Below, one piece after another: positions 54,769-64,000 of a DNA stretch of 64,000 bases. The notes under the pieces are model-generated. The model did not search any database, was not told the origin of the DNA, and saw only the letters and a list, made by a program, of their open reading frames with translations. The stretch is from Apostichopus japonicus (lineage: Eukaryota > Echinodermata > Holothuroidea > Aspidochirotida > Stichopodidae), in contig NC_092571.1 of the NCBI RefSeq assembly GCF_037975245.1, positions 20,422,917-20,486,916 of the forward strand, given 5' to 3'. How positions within the stretch are numbered: the first letter of the stretch is position 1; every line of letters begins with the position of its first letter. The position numbers were made by a program, and so were the translations under genes.

Positions 54769-56433
54769 ATGTCTGGTACCAACCCTTTTGATGGCAGTTC
54801 AGTCTGCAGTGATCAGGTGGCGTGGACTCTCCCTGAGAGATCATCTGGTGTCGGGGATCTAATCCAGCTACTGGACGAGGGACAACGGAGATTCTCGGAG
54901 GGCGGTCACAGACAGGCGGGGCGCAGACTGGATGCTGCTGGGGGTACTGATGGCAGACCGGACCTTGCAGATCGAGGGGCGTCAGAGACGAGGACAAGTG
55001 AGGGATATGGTGTTTCCTCTAACTTGGAGGCGAGGAACACCTTTACTATGCAGACTGGGGATCCCCCGAGGGCTGAACAGGAACTGAGGCTGGAGCCATC
55101 TGGACGTGGAGACTGGGACGAGAGACGGGAAGGTGATCTCGGGTTCGGTGCTCCTGGGTACAGGCAGATGGATGACACTTACAACCGGCGGGTTTCTGGG
55201 AATCCATTTAAGGGTCCTGAGAGGGTCAGGGACACTGTTGGCTATAATACAGGTGTGGGCTTACAAACCCCAGTATGGGACTGGGCAGATGTGCATGAAA
55301 GGAATGAAATGATGAACCGACCTTCGGGATGGCCGGAGGAGGGCGTGAAGGGGAGATCTCACAGGCAGGAGGGTCACTGGTGTAATACCAGGGGTAACAA
55401 TAGTCCTAGCGGGACAGGAGGAGGGATGTTACGTAACGGGCTGGAGAGATGGGGGTTGTCATGCCACCCTGGTGAGGGAGTGCCTGGTAGACCTGGATAC
55501 GTTGGGTATCCACCTGGTAGTATGATGGGTAACAAGGTTCCTCTAGAGACTAAATTTGCAGAGAAGCCCCCAGATAAAGTGGTGACCTATGCGCCACCAT
55601 TTCCCGAATATAGGCCTCAAGTGAACAGAGTAACGGCCCCCACATACGACGGTTCCACCCCGTGGGAAGACTACGTGGTACAGTTTGAACTGATATCAGA
55701 ACTGAATGGTTGGGCTGAGCAAACGAAGGCGCTACAATTAGCGGCAAGCCTACGAGGGCCGGCTCAGGCGGTGTTATGTGACCTCGAGAGCGCAAAACGT
55801 CGTGTATTTCATTGTGTTGTTGGGGCCCTTGAACAGAGATTTGGTCAGGCGAACCAGACAGAGCTGTTCCGGACACTCCTAAGGAATAGGAGTAGGCAAC
55901 CCGGTGAGACGGTATCTGAGCTTGCGCACGACACTCAGCGCCTCCTATCTAGAGCGTACCCTCACGCATCAGTTGAGATGAAGGAAACTCTTGCAAGAGA
56001 ATTCTTCATTGACGCTGTAGGCGATAGTGACTTCAGGTGGAAGATTTACCAGGCGCGCCCGAAAACCTTTAATGAGGCGGTTAGCATCGCTGTTGAGCTC
56101 GAGGCTTTTGCGTTGTCGGAACAGAAGAGAGGGAACATAAAGAGAGTGAGGGCGGTAGGCGAAAGAACGGGAAGTGTGAAAGAGGACGAAAGTCTCAAGG
56201 GGATGAGTGAAGTCCTAAGCAATGCTGTGTCGAAGGGTTTCGCCGAGTTGACGGAAAACCTCACGAAATTACTGCGGAAAGACACAAGGAATAACTTATA
56301 TGAGGGAAAAAGGAAGAATAAGACCATAACGTGTTGGAACTGTGGGGAAGTGGGCCACGTTAGCAGAGATTGCACGAACTCTAGAAAAGAAGAAGCATCG
56401 AAGGGAACTGAACTTCAGAAGGAAAACTGCTAG
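54769..56433 (+). CDS. gag: Gag polyprotein
   Basis: 554 codons from ATG at 54769. The N-terminal ~260 residues are Gly/Arg/Asp-rich and low in conservation. Then comes a retrotransposon gag domain (TYDGSTPWEDYVVQFELISE ... LRGPAQAVLCDLE ... FGQANQTELFRTLLRNR), which forms the particle shell. A single CCHC knuckle CWNCGEVGHVSRDC (56332-56373) follows for RNA binding. Stop TAG at 56431-56433. The last 22 nt overlap the open pol frame. The ATG is the first good start after the primer site; a leader of 58 nt separates it from the LTR. Confidence 0.95.
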   Translation: MSGTNPFDGSSVCSDQVAWTLPERSSGVGDLIQLLDEGQRRFSEGGHRQAGRRLDAAGGTDGRPDLADRGASETRTSEGYGVSSNLEARNTFTMQTGDPPRAEQELRLEPSGRGDWDERREGDLGFGAPGYRQMDDTYNRRVSGNPFKGPERVRDTVGYNTGVGLQTPVWDWADVHERNEMMNRPSGWPEEGVKGRSHRQEGHWCNTRGNNSPSGTGGGMLRNGLERWGLSCHPGEGVPGRPGYVGYPPGSMMGNKVPLETKFAEKPPDKVVTYAPPFPEYRPQVNRVTAPTYDGSTPWEDYVVQFELISELNGWAEQTKALQLAASLRGPAQAVLCDLESAKRRVFHCVVGALEQRFGQANQTELFRTLLRNRSRQPGETVSELAHDTQRLLSRAYPHASVEMKETLAREFFIDAVGDSDFRWKIYQARPKTFNEAVSIAVELEAFALSEQKRGNIKRVRAVGERTGSVKEDESLKGMSEVLSNAVSKGFAELTENLTKLLRKDTRNNLYEGKRKNKTITCWNCGEVGHVSRDCTNSRKEEASKGTELQKENC

Positions 56434-59400
56434 GAGTTGACCTTGCGGGGCGAAGGTCAACTTGTTTCCAAAATGAGCCCATAGAGTTAGCACTTTCGCG
56501 GAAGCGATTGTGGTCAGTTGGATCCAACAGTTTGTATGTAACTGGGAAGCTGGAAGGTGTTAGGGTGAATTTCCTGGTAGACACTGGTGCTGAAGTTACT
56601 GTAATACAGACGGGAGTGTTTAGGAGGCTGACCACGGGGAAAGCTTTGCGACTGGATGAAGTTCCTTTAGATTTGGCTGCTGCTGACGGTAGGCCGCTGA
56701 CATTTCTTGGAAGAGGAAATCTCCTTCTGAAAGTGGGTGAACTTGAAGTGGAGCACGAAGTTTTGGTGGCGGATATCGATGCTGATGCGCTTCTGGGCTA
56801 TGACTTTTTGAAGTTGTATAACTGCACAATTGACGCTGGAGCAGGAAAGTTAACAATAGGGAAGAGGCAACTGGAGCAACTGGATACAGATGTGGATAAA
56901 TCTGTTGGAACTCGGGTTGTTGTTGCTAACACTGTAGTTGTTCCTGCTAGCAGCGAGAAAGTTGTCATGGCGAGAACGTCTGCGCAGATGGAGATGTCGG
57001 CATGTGCAATTGTGGAGTGCAGCGAAAGCTTCTTGAGACGTCGACAGTTGATGGTGGCTAGGGCACTCGTGGACCCGTCTAAGGGAGTGATTCCTTTAAG
57101 ACTGATGAATGTGACAGACCGACCAGTTACCCTTTATGAAGGAACTTCTGTCGGGCAATGCCAGCCCGTCGAACTAGTCGACAGTATCGCTTCTGAGCGG
57201 GCGAAATGCCGGACGGTGACTAAAGGGGAGAGGTCAGGTGCTAAAGGGATAATTGCGTTGGGGGAACACCTCGAAATTCTGGCCGAAAAGAGTTGCGTCG
57301 ACCTTTCGAAGGAAGAGGCGGATAGGGTAAGGCAGCTTCTTGCGGATAACGCAAATGTTTTCGCTCGATCGAAAGAAGACCTTGGTCGTACAGACTTGGT
57401 TAAACACGAGATCGATACTGGTACTGCGAAACCCATCCGCCAGGCGCCTAGACGGCTAACTATTCATAAGAAGGCGGAAGCCGACAAAGAACTCGACAAA
57501 ATGCTAAGACAAGGAGTCATCGAACCCTCAAATAGTGCCTGGTCCTCCCCGGTGGTGCTTGTGAAGAAGAAAGACGGTTCGCTTCGATACTGTATAGATT
57601 ACAGGAAACTGAACAATGTGACGGAGAAGGACTCTTACCCCCTCCCCCGGATCGATGATTCCCTCGACACGCTGGCGGGTTCGAAGTGGTTCTCCACTCT
57701 GGACCTAGCAAGCGGGTATTGGCAGGTCGAAGTAGCCGAACAGGATCGTCACAAGACGGCGTTTGTAACTAACAGGGGTTTGTTTCAATTCAAGGTTCTT
57801 CCTTTCGGTCTGTGCAATGCCCCCGCAACTTTCGAACGGTTAATGGAGAGGGTTCTAAGAGGACTTCAGTGGCAGACCTGTTTACTCTATCTTGACGATG
57901 TGATTGTCTACGGAACGTCGTTTGATCAGGCTTTGACCAGACTTACTGAAGTTTTCCAACGGCTTCGGGAAGCTAAGTTGAAGCTGAACCCATCGAAATG
58001 TTGCTTGTTTCAGCGAGAAGTCAGTTACCTAGGGCACATTGTTTCCAGTAAAGGTATTGCGCCGAATCCTGAGAAAATTACAGCTGTTGTCGACTGGCCG
58101 ACACCTTGTTCTGTGACGGAAGTTCGTAGCTTTATCGGACTTTGCTCGTACTACCGACGGTTCATTCCGGGATTTTCCAGAGTGTGTGCGCCTTTGTTCC
58201 GATTGACAGAAAAGGAAACAAAGTTTGTCTGGTGCGATGAATGCGATCTGGCTTTTAAGAAGCTAAAACATGCTTTGACCACCAGTCCCATACTAGCCTA
58301 CCCAGAAGAAAAAGGGACTTTCATTTTGGACACCGACGCCAGCAACCTAGCCTACGGATCAGTCCTCTCCCAGCGCAAGGAAGGGAACACACAAGATTGT
58401 GTAATAGCTTATTTTAGTAAGGCAATGTCGAAAGCAGAAAGGAATTACTGCGTCACAAGAAAGGAACTTTTGGCGATAGTGGCGTCGGTGAAACATTTTC
58501 ACCATTATCTATATGGTGCGAAGTTTCTTATCCGTACTGATCATGGGGCTCTTCGTTGGCTGACAAACTTTAAAAACCCAGAAGGTCAACTTGCAAGATG
58601 GCTGGAAACCCTTTCCATATACCATTATGAAATTCAGCACCGCCCGGGTAGACTACATGGTAACGCCGACGCCATGTCCAGGAGGCCTTGTACTGATTGT
58701 CGGTTTTGCACCAACTCCGAGGGAAAGGAAGAAGTAGCAAAAACAGAGACGGGAAATATCTTTGCAATCACTAATGCGCCCGCAACACTCTCAGACTCAG
58801 ATGCTACTGGTTCACAGTCGGAGGTGGTCAATCAGAACGAAGTGTCGCCCTGGTACCACAAACACACTCAAGCTGAATTAAGAGAAATGCAATTGAACGA
58901 CAACGACATCGGACCGATCCTACTATGGAAGGACGTACAGGAGTCGAGGCCTGACTGGGCGCAGGTATCACCTGGCAGTCCTGCACTTAAAAACTATTGG
59001 GGCCAATGGGACAGGCTGAAACGTAAAGAGGGCGTGCTTTATCGGGAGCTTGAATCCAACTCTGGTAACTCTGTAATGCTGCAGCTGATTGTCCCGAAGA
59101 TATTGCAGCAGCAAATATTGACGCAGGCGCACAACCACAGGCTTTCGGGTCACCTGATGGCGAAGAAAACGCTGGGCCGAATAAGAGATAAGTTCTACTG
59201 GAGTGGTTACCGGCGAAGTGTAGAGAACTGGTGTAGGGGTTGTGATCAGTGTGCATCGAGGAAGGGACCGAGCAAGAAATTTAACGCAGAACTTAAACAG
59301 TACGGATCAGGTCACACGATGCAACGATGTGCTATGGACATCATGGGACCGCTGCCGAAGTCGACTCGTGGAAACCGCTACGTTCTCGTGATTGCCGACT

Positions 59401-60260
59401 ATTTTACTAAATGGACAGAGGCGTATCCGATGGCTGATATGGAGGCCGAAACGGTTGCCCGACTGTTAGTAGAACAGTTTATCTGTAGGTACGGAGTGCC
59501 TGATGAATTACACACCGACCAGGGCAGGCAATTCGAGTCGGAGCTATTTCAACACATGTGTCGGTTGCTCGACATCAACAAAACAAGAACAACACCTTTC
59601 CATCCTCAATCTGATGGGATGGTTGAAAGGTTTAATCGAACGTTAGCAGAGATGTTATCGGCTGTTGTCGCCAAAGACCAACTTGATTGGGATTCATGGA
59701 TTCCCTACGTGTTAATGGCCTATCGTTCGGCAGAACATGAAAGCACTGGGTTCTCCCCGGCTGAACTGATGCTTGGGCGAAAACTGGGACTCCCACTCAG
59801 CACCACAGTCCCCCCACCACCGGACGGCGTCGGAACCACTTCTACAGCCATTCCGAAATTTGTAACAGAACTAGAGGGAACTCTGTACGAAGTGCATGAA
59901 CTTGCGAGAAAACGGTTGAAACTCTCTAGTGAGAAGCAGAAAAAGTTTCATGACAAGGCCGTACATACCCATACCTATAAAGCAGGAGACATAATTTGGC
60001 TTTTGAACACCAAGAGAAAGAAAGGTGTGTCTCCCAAGTTACAGAAACGATGGGACGGTCCGGGACGGGTGATCAAGAAACTAACGGATGTTGTATATCG
60101 AGTGCAGATGGGACCTAAAAAGAAACCAACCATTGTACACCATAACCGCCTAAAACCGTATGTAGGAGACGATCCACCTTTGTGGTTACTCAAACCACTG
60201 AAAACTCAGTCTTTAACCCCCCTGGTTGTACCCACTATAGAGGAACTGCGAAAGCACTAA
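56412..60260 (+). CDS. pol: Pol polyprotein (PR-RT-RNase H-IN)
   Basis: The frame is open from 56412, in -1 relative to gag, with no early ATG, so expression as Gag-Pol by -1 frameshifting in the overlap is expected. Protease: FLVDTGAEVTVI with catalytic Asp at 56580. Reverse transcriptase: LDLASGYWQVEV and active-site YLDD at 57888-57899. RNase H: FILDTDASNLAYGSVL, TRKELLAIV and RTDHGALRWL. Integrase: zinc-binding HNHRLSGHL ... CRGCDQCA, then D (59337), D in HTDQGRQFES (59517) and E in MVERFNRTL (59625), spaced D,D(35)E. A GPY/F-like module (KLQKRWDGPGRVIKK) lies near the C-terminus. About 1282 codons, uninterrupted. Confidence 0.97.
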   Translation, partial: TSEGKLLGVDLAGRRSTCFQNEPIELALSRKRLWSVGSNSLYVTGKLEGVRVNFLVDTGAEVTVIQTGVFRRLTTGKALRLDEVPLDLAAADGRPLTFLGRGNLLLKVGELEVEHEVLVADIDADALLGYDFLKLYNCTIDAGAGKLTIGKRQLEQLDTDVDKSVGTRVVVANTVVVPASSEKVVMARTSAQMEMSACAIVECSESFLRRRQLMVARALVDPSKGVIPLRLMNVTDRPVTLYEGTSVGQCQPVELVDSIASERAKCRTVTKGERSGAKGIIALGEHLEILAEKSCVDLSKEEADRVRQLLADNANVFARSKEDLGRTDLVKHEIDTGTAKPIRQAPRRLTIHKKAEADKELDKMLRQGVIEPSNSAWSSPVVLVKKKDGSLRYCIDYRKLNNVTEKDSYPLPRIDDSLDTLAGSKWFSTLDLASGYWQVEVAEQDRHKTAFVTNRGLFQFKVLPFGLCNAPATFERLMERVLRGLQWQTCLLYLDDVIVYGTSFDQALTRLTEVFQRLREAKLKLNPSKCCLFQREVSYLGHIVSSKGIAPNPEKITAVVDWPTPCSVTEVRSFIGLCSYYRRFIPGFSRVCAPLFRLTEKETKFVWCDECDLAFKKLKHALTTSPILAYPEEKGTFILDTDASNLAYGSVLSQRKEGNTQDCVIAYFSKAMSKAERNYCVTRKELLAIVASVKHFHHYLYGAKFLIRTDHGALRWLTNFKNPEGQLARWLETLSIYHYEIQHRPGRLHGNADAMSRRPCTDCRFCTNSEGKEEVAKTETGNIFAITNAPATLSDSDATGSQSEVVNQNEVSPWYHKHTQAELREMQLNDNDIGPILLWKDVQESRPDWAQVSPGSPALKNYWGQWDRLKRKEGVLYRELESNSGNSVMLQLIVPKILQQQILTQAHNHRLSGHLMAKKTLGRIRDKFYWSGYRRSVENWCRGCDQCASRKGPSKKFNAELKQYGSGHTMQRCAMDIMGPLPKSTRGNRYVLVIADYFTKWTEAYPMADMEAETVARLLVEQFICRYGVPDELHTDQGRQFESELFQHMCRLLDINKTRTTPFHPQSDGMVERFNRTLAEMLSAVVAKDQLDWDSWIPYVLMAYRSAEHESTGFSPAELMLGRKLGLPLSTTVPPPPDGVGTTSTAIPKFVTELEGTLYEVHELARKRLKLSSEKQKKFHDKAVHTHTYKAGDIIWLLNTKRKKGVSPKLQKRWDGPGRVIKKLTDVVYRVQMGPKKKPTIVHHNRLKPYVGDDPPLWLLKPLKTQSLTPLVVPTIEELRKH

Positions 60261-61057
60261 GACAGAGAAGAAACTATCTCCTCTACCACCTCTTGTCCAA
60301 AAGTTATCCCCCGGGAAAACATAAACAAAAGAGGGAAGTCCTAACCACCGGACGATATCCCGCTGGGGAAGATACCCACGTAGCGCCCTACCATCGAAGG
60401 CCGTTGTTTATAAACTTCACTCATACCAACACCTCCGGAGCTATCAAAACTGCCAGACCATTAGCTGACACTGTGTTTAATTGTTTTGTTTTTACGATGT
60501 CTTCCCTGTACGACGCTGAATACAAGTGTAAGGTGTGTAAGAGGCGCTACCCCTCTCTTACCGAACTGAAGAGACACTATAGTGAGAAGCACGGGAATGT
60601 GAAGAAAATGTTTAAGTGTGACGTATGCGACTACTCGTCGGAGAGGAAAGCGGACGTAACTCGCCATGCGAGTAACCGCCATTCAACTACAAATGCATTG
60701 GCAGGGCCTTCCACTAGTGCCGGTGAAGCGACTTCTACCGTTCCCCACCTCAAATCCCCACCGAGGCCCCAGCGGAACACTGACGGACCAGGGTGGCCGA
60801 TGTTGTCCGAACTACTTGGGACACCGCTTTCAGAACATGGATTGCCACGAACGGACGACCCACAACAGAGGGATGTTCCCCCCACCCCACAGGTGTCACC
60901 TGCGAAGCGGCCTTCGACAGTCGATGGTGAGGAAAACGCACTGCGTGTTATTAAACGAGCTAAAGAAGCAGCCGACCTGAACATCGCCGAAGAAAACCTC
61001 AGCCTGCGGAATAATAACTTGAGCGAGCGAATCTCCACTGTAGTCTTGCCGAACTGA
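60146..61057 (+). CDS. Third ORF: two C2H2 zinc fingers, env position
   Basis: The frame is open from 60146 (overlapping the pol end by 115 nt, again -1). The first good ATG is at 60497, giving 186 aa ending TGA at 61055-61057. From that Met, finger 1 is C11-x2-C14-x12-H27-x4-H32 (YKCKVCKRRYPSLTELKRH) and finger 2 is C41-x2-C44-x12-H57-x4-H62 (FKCDVCDYSSERKADVTRH). A Pro/Ser/Thr-rich middle follows, then a helical end (ALRVIKRAKEAADLNIAEEN) with leucine spacing suggestive of a coiled coil. No signal peptide or membrane segment exists, so it is not an envelope protein. C2H2 pairs usually bind DNA or RNA. Origin by host-gene capture is inference. Expression could be from spliced RNA or a second frameshift. 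Confidence 0.85.
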   Translation, partial: PPKTVCRRRSTFVVTQTTENSVFNPPGCTHYRGTAKALRQRRNYLLYHLLSKSYPPGKHKQKREVLTTGRYPAGEDTHVAPYHRRPLFINFTHTNTSGAIKTARPLADTVFNCFVFTMSSLYDAEYKCKVCKRRYPSLTELKRHYSEKHGNVKKMFKCDVCDYSSERKADVTRHASNRHSTTNALAGPSTSAGEATSTVPHLKSPPRPQRNTDGPGWPMLSELLGTPLSEHGLPRTDDPQQRDVPPTPQVSPAKRPSTVDGEENALRVIKRAKEAADLNIAEENLSLRNNNLSERISTVVLPN

Positions 61058-62133
61058 CAAATTTACGTAACGGTCGACAAATTTGAACACAAAGTTTAAA
61101 ATGTAACTCACACTTTGAGAGGTGAAGCGGATAAAGCAACAAGACTACGCAAACACTTTCTCTGCCTGAAAATCGCGGTTTTATCTTACATTACTTTCGA
61201 AATTTCAGCGATACCAATACCACACAAACCACTTCTGCTCGTTTCTGTTTTAATTAGTAACCACCTAGTTTGATTGTCTGTGGACCGCGGTAACTTATAT
61301 TTTACGTGTTTTACTGTGGACGCTCTGCTACGGCATTTCCTTTTCACGAAGTTGAATGTTTCCTAGTTGTTCATGGACAGTTGGACACTCAAAGATTTAT
61401 TGTTTTTATACTTTAACATGGACGATTTTATTACTTGTTTATGAATATTTTCCATTCATGTGTTCTGTTTGGACCGTAGGCAGGTCAGTATTGTATTCAT
61501 ATTGCTAATAAGCTGTTGTAGTTGTAACTTGAATTTTGATTTTTGTTAAATTTTGCCGTTAAATGCGAGGACGCATTTGGTTCTTTGGCGGGAAGGGTTA
61601 GTTAAATCAAAATAATGTTTTATCTTGCTGTATTTTAAGCGTTGCATGGGTGACACTCAAATTGTTGTGTTGCTGTTATTCTTTATCGTTGTTTATTTTG
61701 TTGTCTGTCAGGTGTGGCGGAGTGGGTGAGCAGTAGTTTCTGCACAAGATTTCGTCATAGTCAGACACTATTGCAAAATGTATATTACCGTGCGACATTT
61801 AAGTTTTCATCATTGAATTTTTCTTCTATTGAGTTTGTTTTAATCAAACACGTTTACTATTTTTTTTTTCTTCAAATTCTTTGTTTATGTTTACTTTTAT
61901 ACTTTTCATTTTTATTCATGTACATGCTATTTTACTTTGTTTATGTTTGTTTACCTCGTTAAGTAACATTTGAATTTTAAGTTTGTTGTTGCATACGTGA
62001 ACGTTCACTTTGCGTGTTATGCACTTGATAGGTATTCCGTTGTTTCTATTTACGACGTATTCCATTTTGATTTAGGTTACACATCTAGTTAATGTTTTAG
62101 ATGGTAAGAAATGCGAGGACGCATTTGTATCTT
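61058..62133 (+). other. 3' noncoding region of the Gypsy element
   Basis: About 1.1 kb, T-rich, without a credible ORF. It contains an extra copy of the hairpin plus purine tract at 61561-61598 (AAATGCG-AGGA-CGCATTT ... GGCGGGAAGGG) like that preceding the 3' LTR. The 82-codon frame at 61714-61962 starts at GTG and is hydrophobic because of T-rich DNA. Confidence 0.6.
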
Positions 62134-62145
62134 GGGTGGGAAGAG
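62109..62145 (+). promoter_or_regulatory. Hairpin plus polypurine tract
   Basis: The stem AAATGCG/CGCATTT with loop AGGA (62109-62126) is followed by GGGTGGGAAGAG (62134-62145), abutting the 3' LTR. The purine tract is the expected plus-strand primer. Confidence 0.8.
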
Positions 62146-63178
62146 TGTTACGGGAAAACAACCTAATTTTCTCGTGTGTACGTATTTTCTATTTACCGTT
62201 ATAAAATGTTTCTTACGTAACGTTTCAGCTAGGAGGTCTCTAGTTTGTGTAACTTGAGTATCAGTTTATTGCTGGCTGCGGAAGTTGGTTCTTGCTGCCG
62301 GGGCTTTATGTAAACAGTCCGGTGGACAAGGCCTCCTTTGTTCTTAGTATACGGGTAATTATTAGGGGTGCATAGACAGTGGGGCGGGGTTAGTTCATAT
62401 TCGTATAGTATTGTAGAGACCGTTGACCGGCTGTCATTGGGCTATGGCGCTTGTCAATCTCACTGGCTTTTTCATAATTGGTTAATTAAATCGTGTATAG
62501 GGTTCTATACAGTTACGGGGGTATTTATAATGTCGTGCAAGGAGCGTTTTTAGACATTAAGTTGCGATATATTCAGTGTAATTTGCTAGGCAGAATCTAT
62601 GCCGAATTTGTATGTTGTTTTAGGGACTTAGATTATTTTTGGCTTGTGCAGAGGGTCAAGTTATGCACTCAGCAGTTGCGCTGCGTAACTGCTTGTGCCT
62701 GCATGCATTCTGCAGCTGCGCTGCGTAACTGCTTGTGCCTGCGCAAGGTCGTCGCAGCGTAGGGTTCGCGGGCTGACGAACTTCATCGTTAGCTGCGCTG
62801 CGTTGTCCTTACGCTGCGTCGCCCTTGACGCAGTACCTATAGATTAGCTGCGTTGTGCCTGCGCTGCGTTGTCTTTGACGCAGCGCCTATAGTTAGCTGC
62901 GCTGCTAGGCAGCTTACATATTAGGGCTAGTTCCTGTATGACGCCCTTGTTATTGTGTTTAGGTTTTATTGTTCTACTTTCTGTATATATTATTTGTTTA
63001 TTATGCTTTACGAAAGATGTACGGCAGGTACATTGTTTACCTAATTATACTTTTTAAACTCTTAATGCACTGTTAGTGTACTTCTTTTCAACGGTGTCCT
63101 CGAGTCTCTTTCTACAACCCCCTTCCTCAATTGCCAACTGGGTACTTCACCATACACACCGAAGCGGAAAGCGTTACA
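62146..63178 (+). repeat. 3' LTR
   Basis: 1033 bp, same length as the 5' LTR. Comparing the two by eye I found no difference. Confidence 0.97.
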
Positions 63179-63182
63179 ATAC

Positions 63183-64000
63183 TGTAACCATGTTGTCATG
63201 ACGGTGTTACTTCAAGACTCACTGAGGTAATGGAGTTTAACGTCTGTCTATATGCCAGACACTTAGCAATATACAGTTTGATTTATATCAGGAATGTATA
63301 TAACATTAAATATTTATGTGGGTATGACAGTTTGGACTACGTGCATGTCCGTGTATCTACATAACGCTTTATAAACGGTTATCATAAATGATTGCACGTA
63401 TTACATACATAACTTAGACATTTAGAACATCTTCGTACAGCAGAATTGAAGTCAAAATACATATGAAAACTGAACTTATATTTAGGCCAAATTTCATCTT
63501 ACTATAACGTCAACCTAATCAAGTAAATTCCATGCTCAATACGTGCGATATAATAATATGCAAATGTTATCTGTTGTATATATTTAAATATCCATGTAAA
63601 TATGCATTACAAAAGAGCAAAGAATTTGACGAGTTTAATTTCAAATGAAATGGAGTAAAAAGTCTTCAAAATTGAGACTTCCCGTTTTGCTTTTTACATC
63701 ATTCCAATTAATACACACTGATGAATATGAAAAATGTCTCTGGGGACGGATTATTGAAAGCCGAATAAAATAATTTATTAGGCATATTACCGTTGCTGAT
63801 TATCTCTCATCAAATTCTAGGAGAGTGCCTTATAGTTTGGCCTACATTTTCATTTTGAGAAATACTTTGATAAGAATGTGGTCAAATTGTTGACCAAACT
63901 TGAAAAGCTGCTCGAAAAGCTGCGACAACAGTTATCAAAACATTATAGTAAACTTTGCCATCGTTAATCATTATAATTAATTACTTTGATATATAAACAA
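63183..64000. other. Right edge, no gene seen
   Basis: AT-rich single-copy-looking sequence after the retrotransposon. No exon or repeat recognised. Confidence 0.4.

Larger units (their letters stand above)
53678..63178 (+). mobile_element. Complete Ty3/Gypsy LTR retrotransposon with extra zinc-finger ORF
   Basis: The 9501-bp element is flanked by the 4-bp duplication ATAC (53674-53677, 63179-63182). Both LTRs are 1033 bp, begin TGTTACGG and end CGTTACA. The order is LTR, tRNA-Leu-type primer site, gag (54769), pol in the -1 frame (PR-RT-RNase H-IN), a third ORF with two C2H2 fingers, ~1.1 kb of noncoding DNA, polypurine tract, LTR. PR-RT-RH-IN order and D,D(35)E integrase place it in Ty3/Gypsy (Metaviridae). 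No chromodomain was recognised; which clade it belongs to I cannot say. Intact frames and matching LTRs indicate a very recent, possibly active copy. Confidence 0.97.

Noticed and set aside
61714-61962. Hydrophobic 82-codon frame that could be an env-like transmembrane protein
   Set aside because: It starts at GTG and its hydrophobicity comes from T-rich DNA. No signal peptide, Cys pattern or furin site.

Overview
This 64 kb window is AT-rich, intron-containing animal DNA dominated by mobile elements and tandem repeats. It most likely comes from an invertebrate deuterostome, probably an echinoderm such as a sea cucumber. That is an inference from the animal-type COPS7 gene, the hAT, TTAA-type and Ty3/Gypsy elements, and many poly(G)/poly(C) runs in noncoding DNA. 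Nothing in it is prokaryotic.

Layout. (1) 0-5 kb: a 1.65 kb foldback transposon made of palindromic AflII-site repeats (311-1956), then a non-autonomous hAT-like element (3608-4553). (2) 5.2-13.3 kb: COPS7, COP9 signalosome subunit 7, on the + strand. Its seven coding exons join in frame to a predicted 268 aa protein ending in the conserved family tail. Its introns carry two 44-bp minisatellites, a tandem array derived from exon 5 with duplicated splice donors, a LINE 3' end and a tRNA-derived SINE. (3) 14-29 kb: a transposon field holding a TTAA MITE, a hAT MITE, a 3.2 kb hAT with a broken transposase and two further hAT-type elements nested inside it, an 818 bp element flanked by 12-bp direct repeats, and several unnamed repeat families present in two copies. 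(4) 29.7-31.1 kb: an intact single-exon reading frame for an unrecognised basic, charged protein of 443 aa, preceded by a 9-residue uORF ending one base before its ATG. (5) 31-38.5 kb: a TAA-flanked MITE, a TTAA-flanked element with an internal duplication, a hAT MITE with telomere-like motifs, and a five-exon secreted-protein gene. That gene encodes a signal peptide, a thrombospondin type-1-like domain, a polybasic site, three 26-residue Asn/Tyr/Gln-rich repeats and a C-terminal helix. (6) 40.4-43.4 kb: a 3 kb satellite of 55-58 bp units with a higher-order period. (7) 43-53.6 kb: mostly featureless, with a second copy of the TTAA MITE, a ~155-bp tandem array and three weak exon candidates. 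(8) 53.7-63.2 kb: a complete, apparently very young Ty3/Gypsy retrotransposon with 1033-bp LTRs in which I see no difference, a 4-bp ATAC target duplication, a tRNA-Leu-type primer site, gag, pol and an additional ORF in the env position encoding two C2H2 zinc fingers.

The host genes (COPS7, the 443 aa gene, the TSP1-like gene) are unrelated neighbours with no sign of co-regulation. The strongest candidates for something undescribed are the zinc-finger third ORF of the Gypsy element with its duplicated hairpin/polypurine tract, the Asn/Tyr-rich secreted protein, the palindromic foldback element, and the exon-5-derived donor array in COPS7. All exon structures were worked out by eye from splice sites and reading phase; no transcript or database evidence was available.
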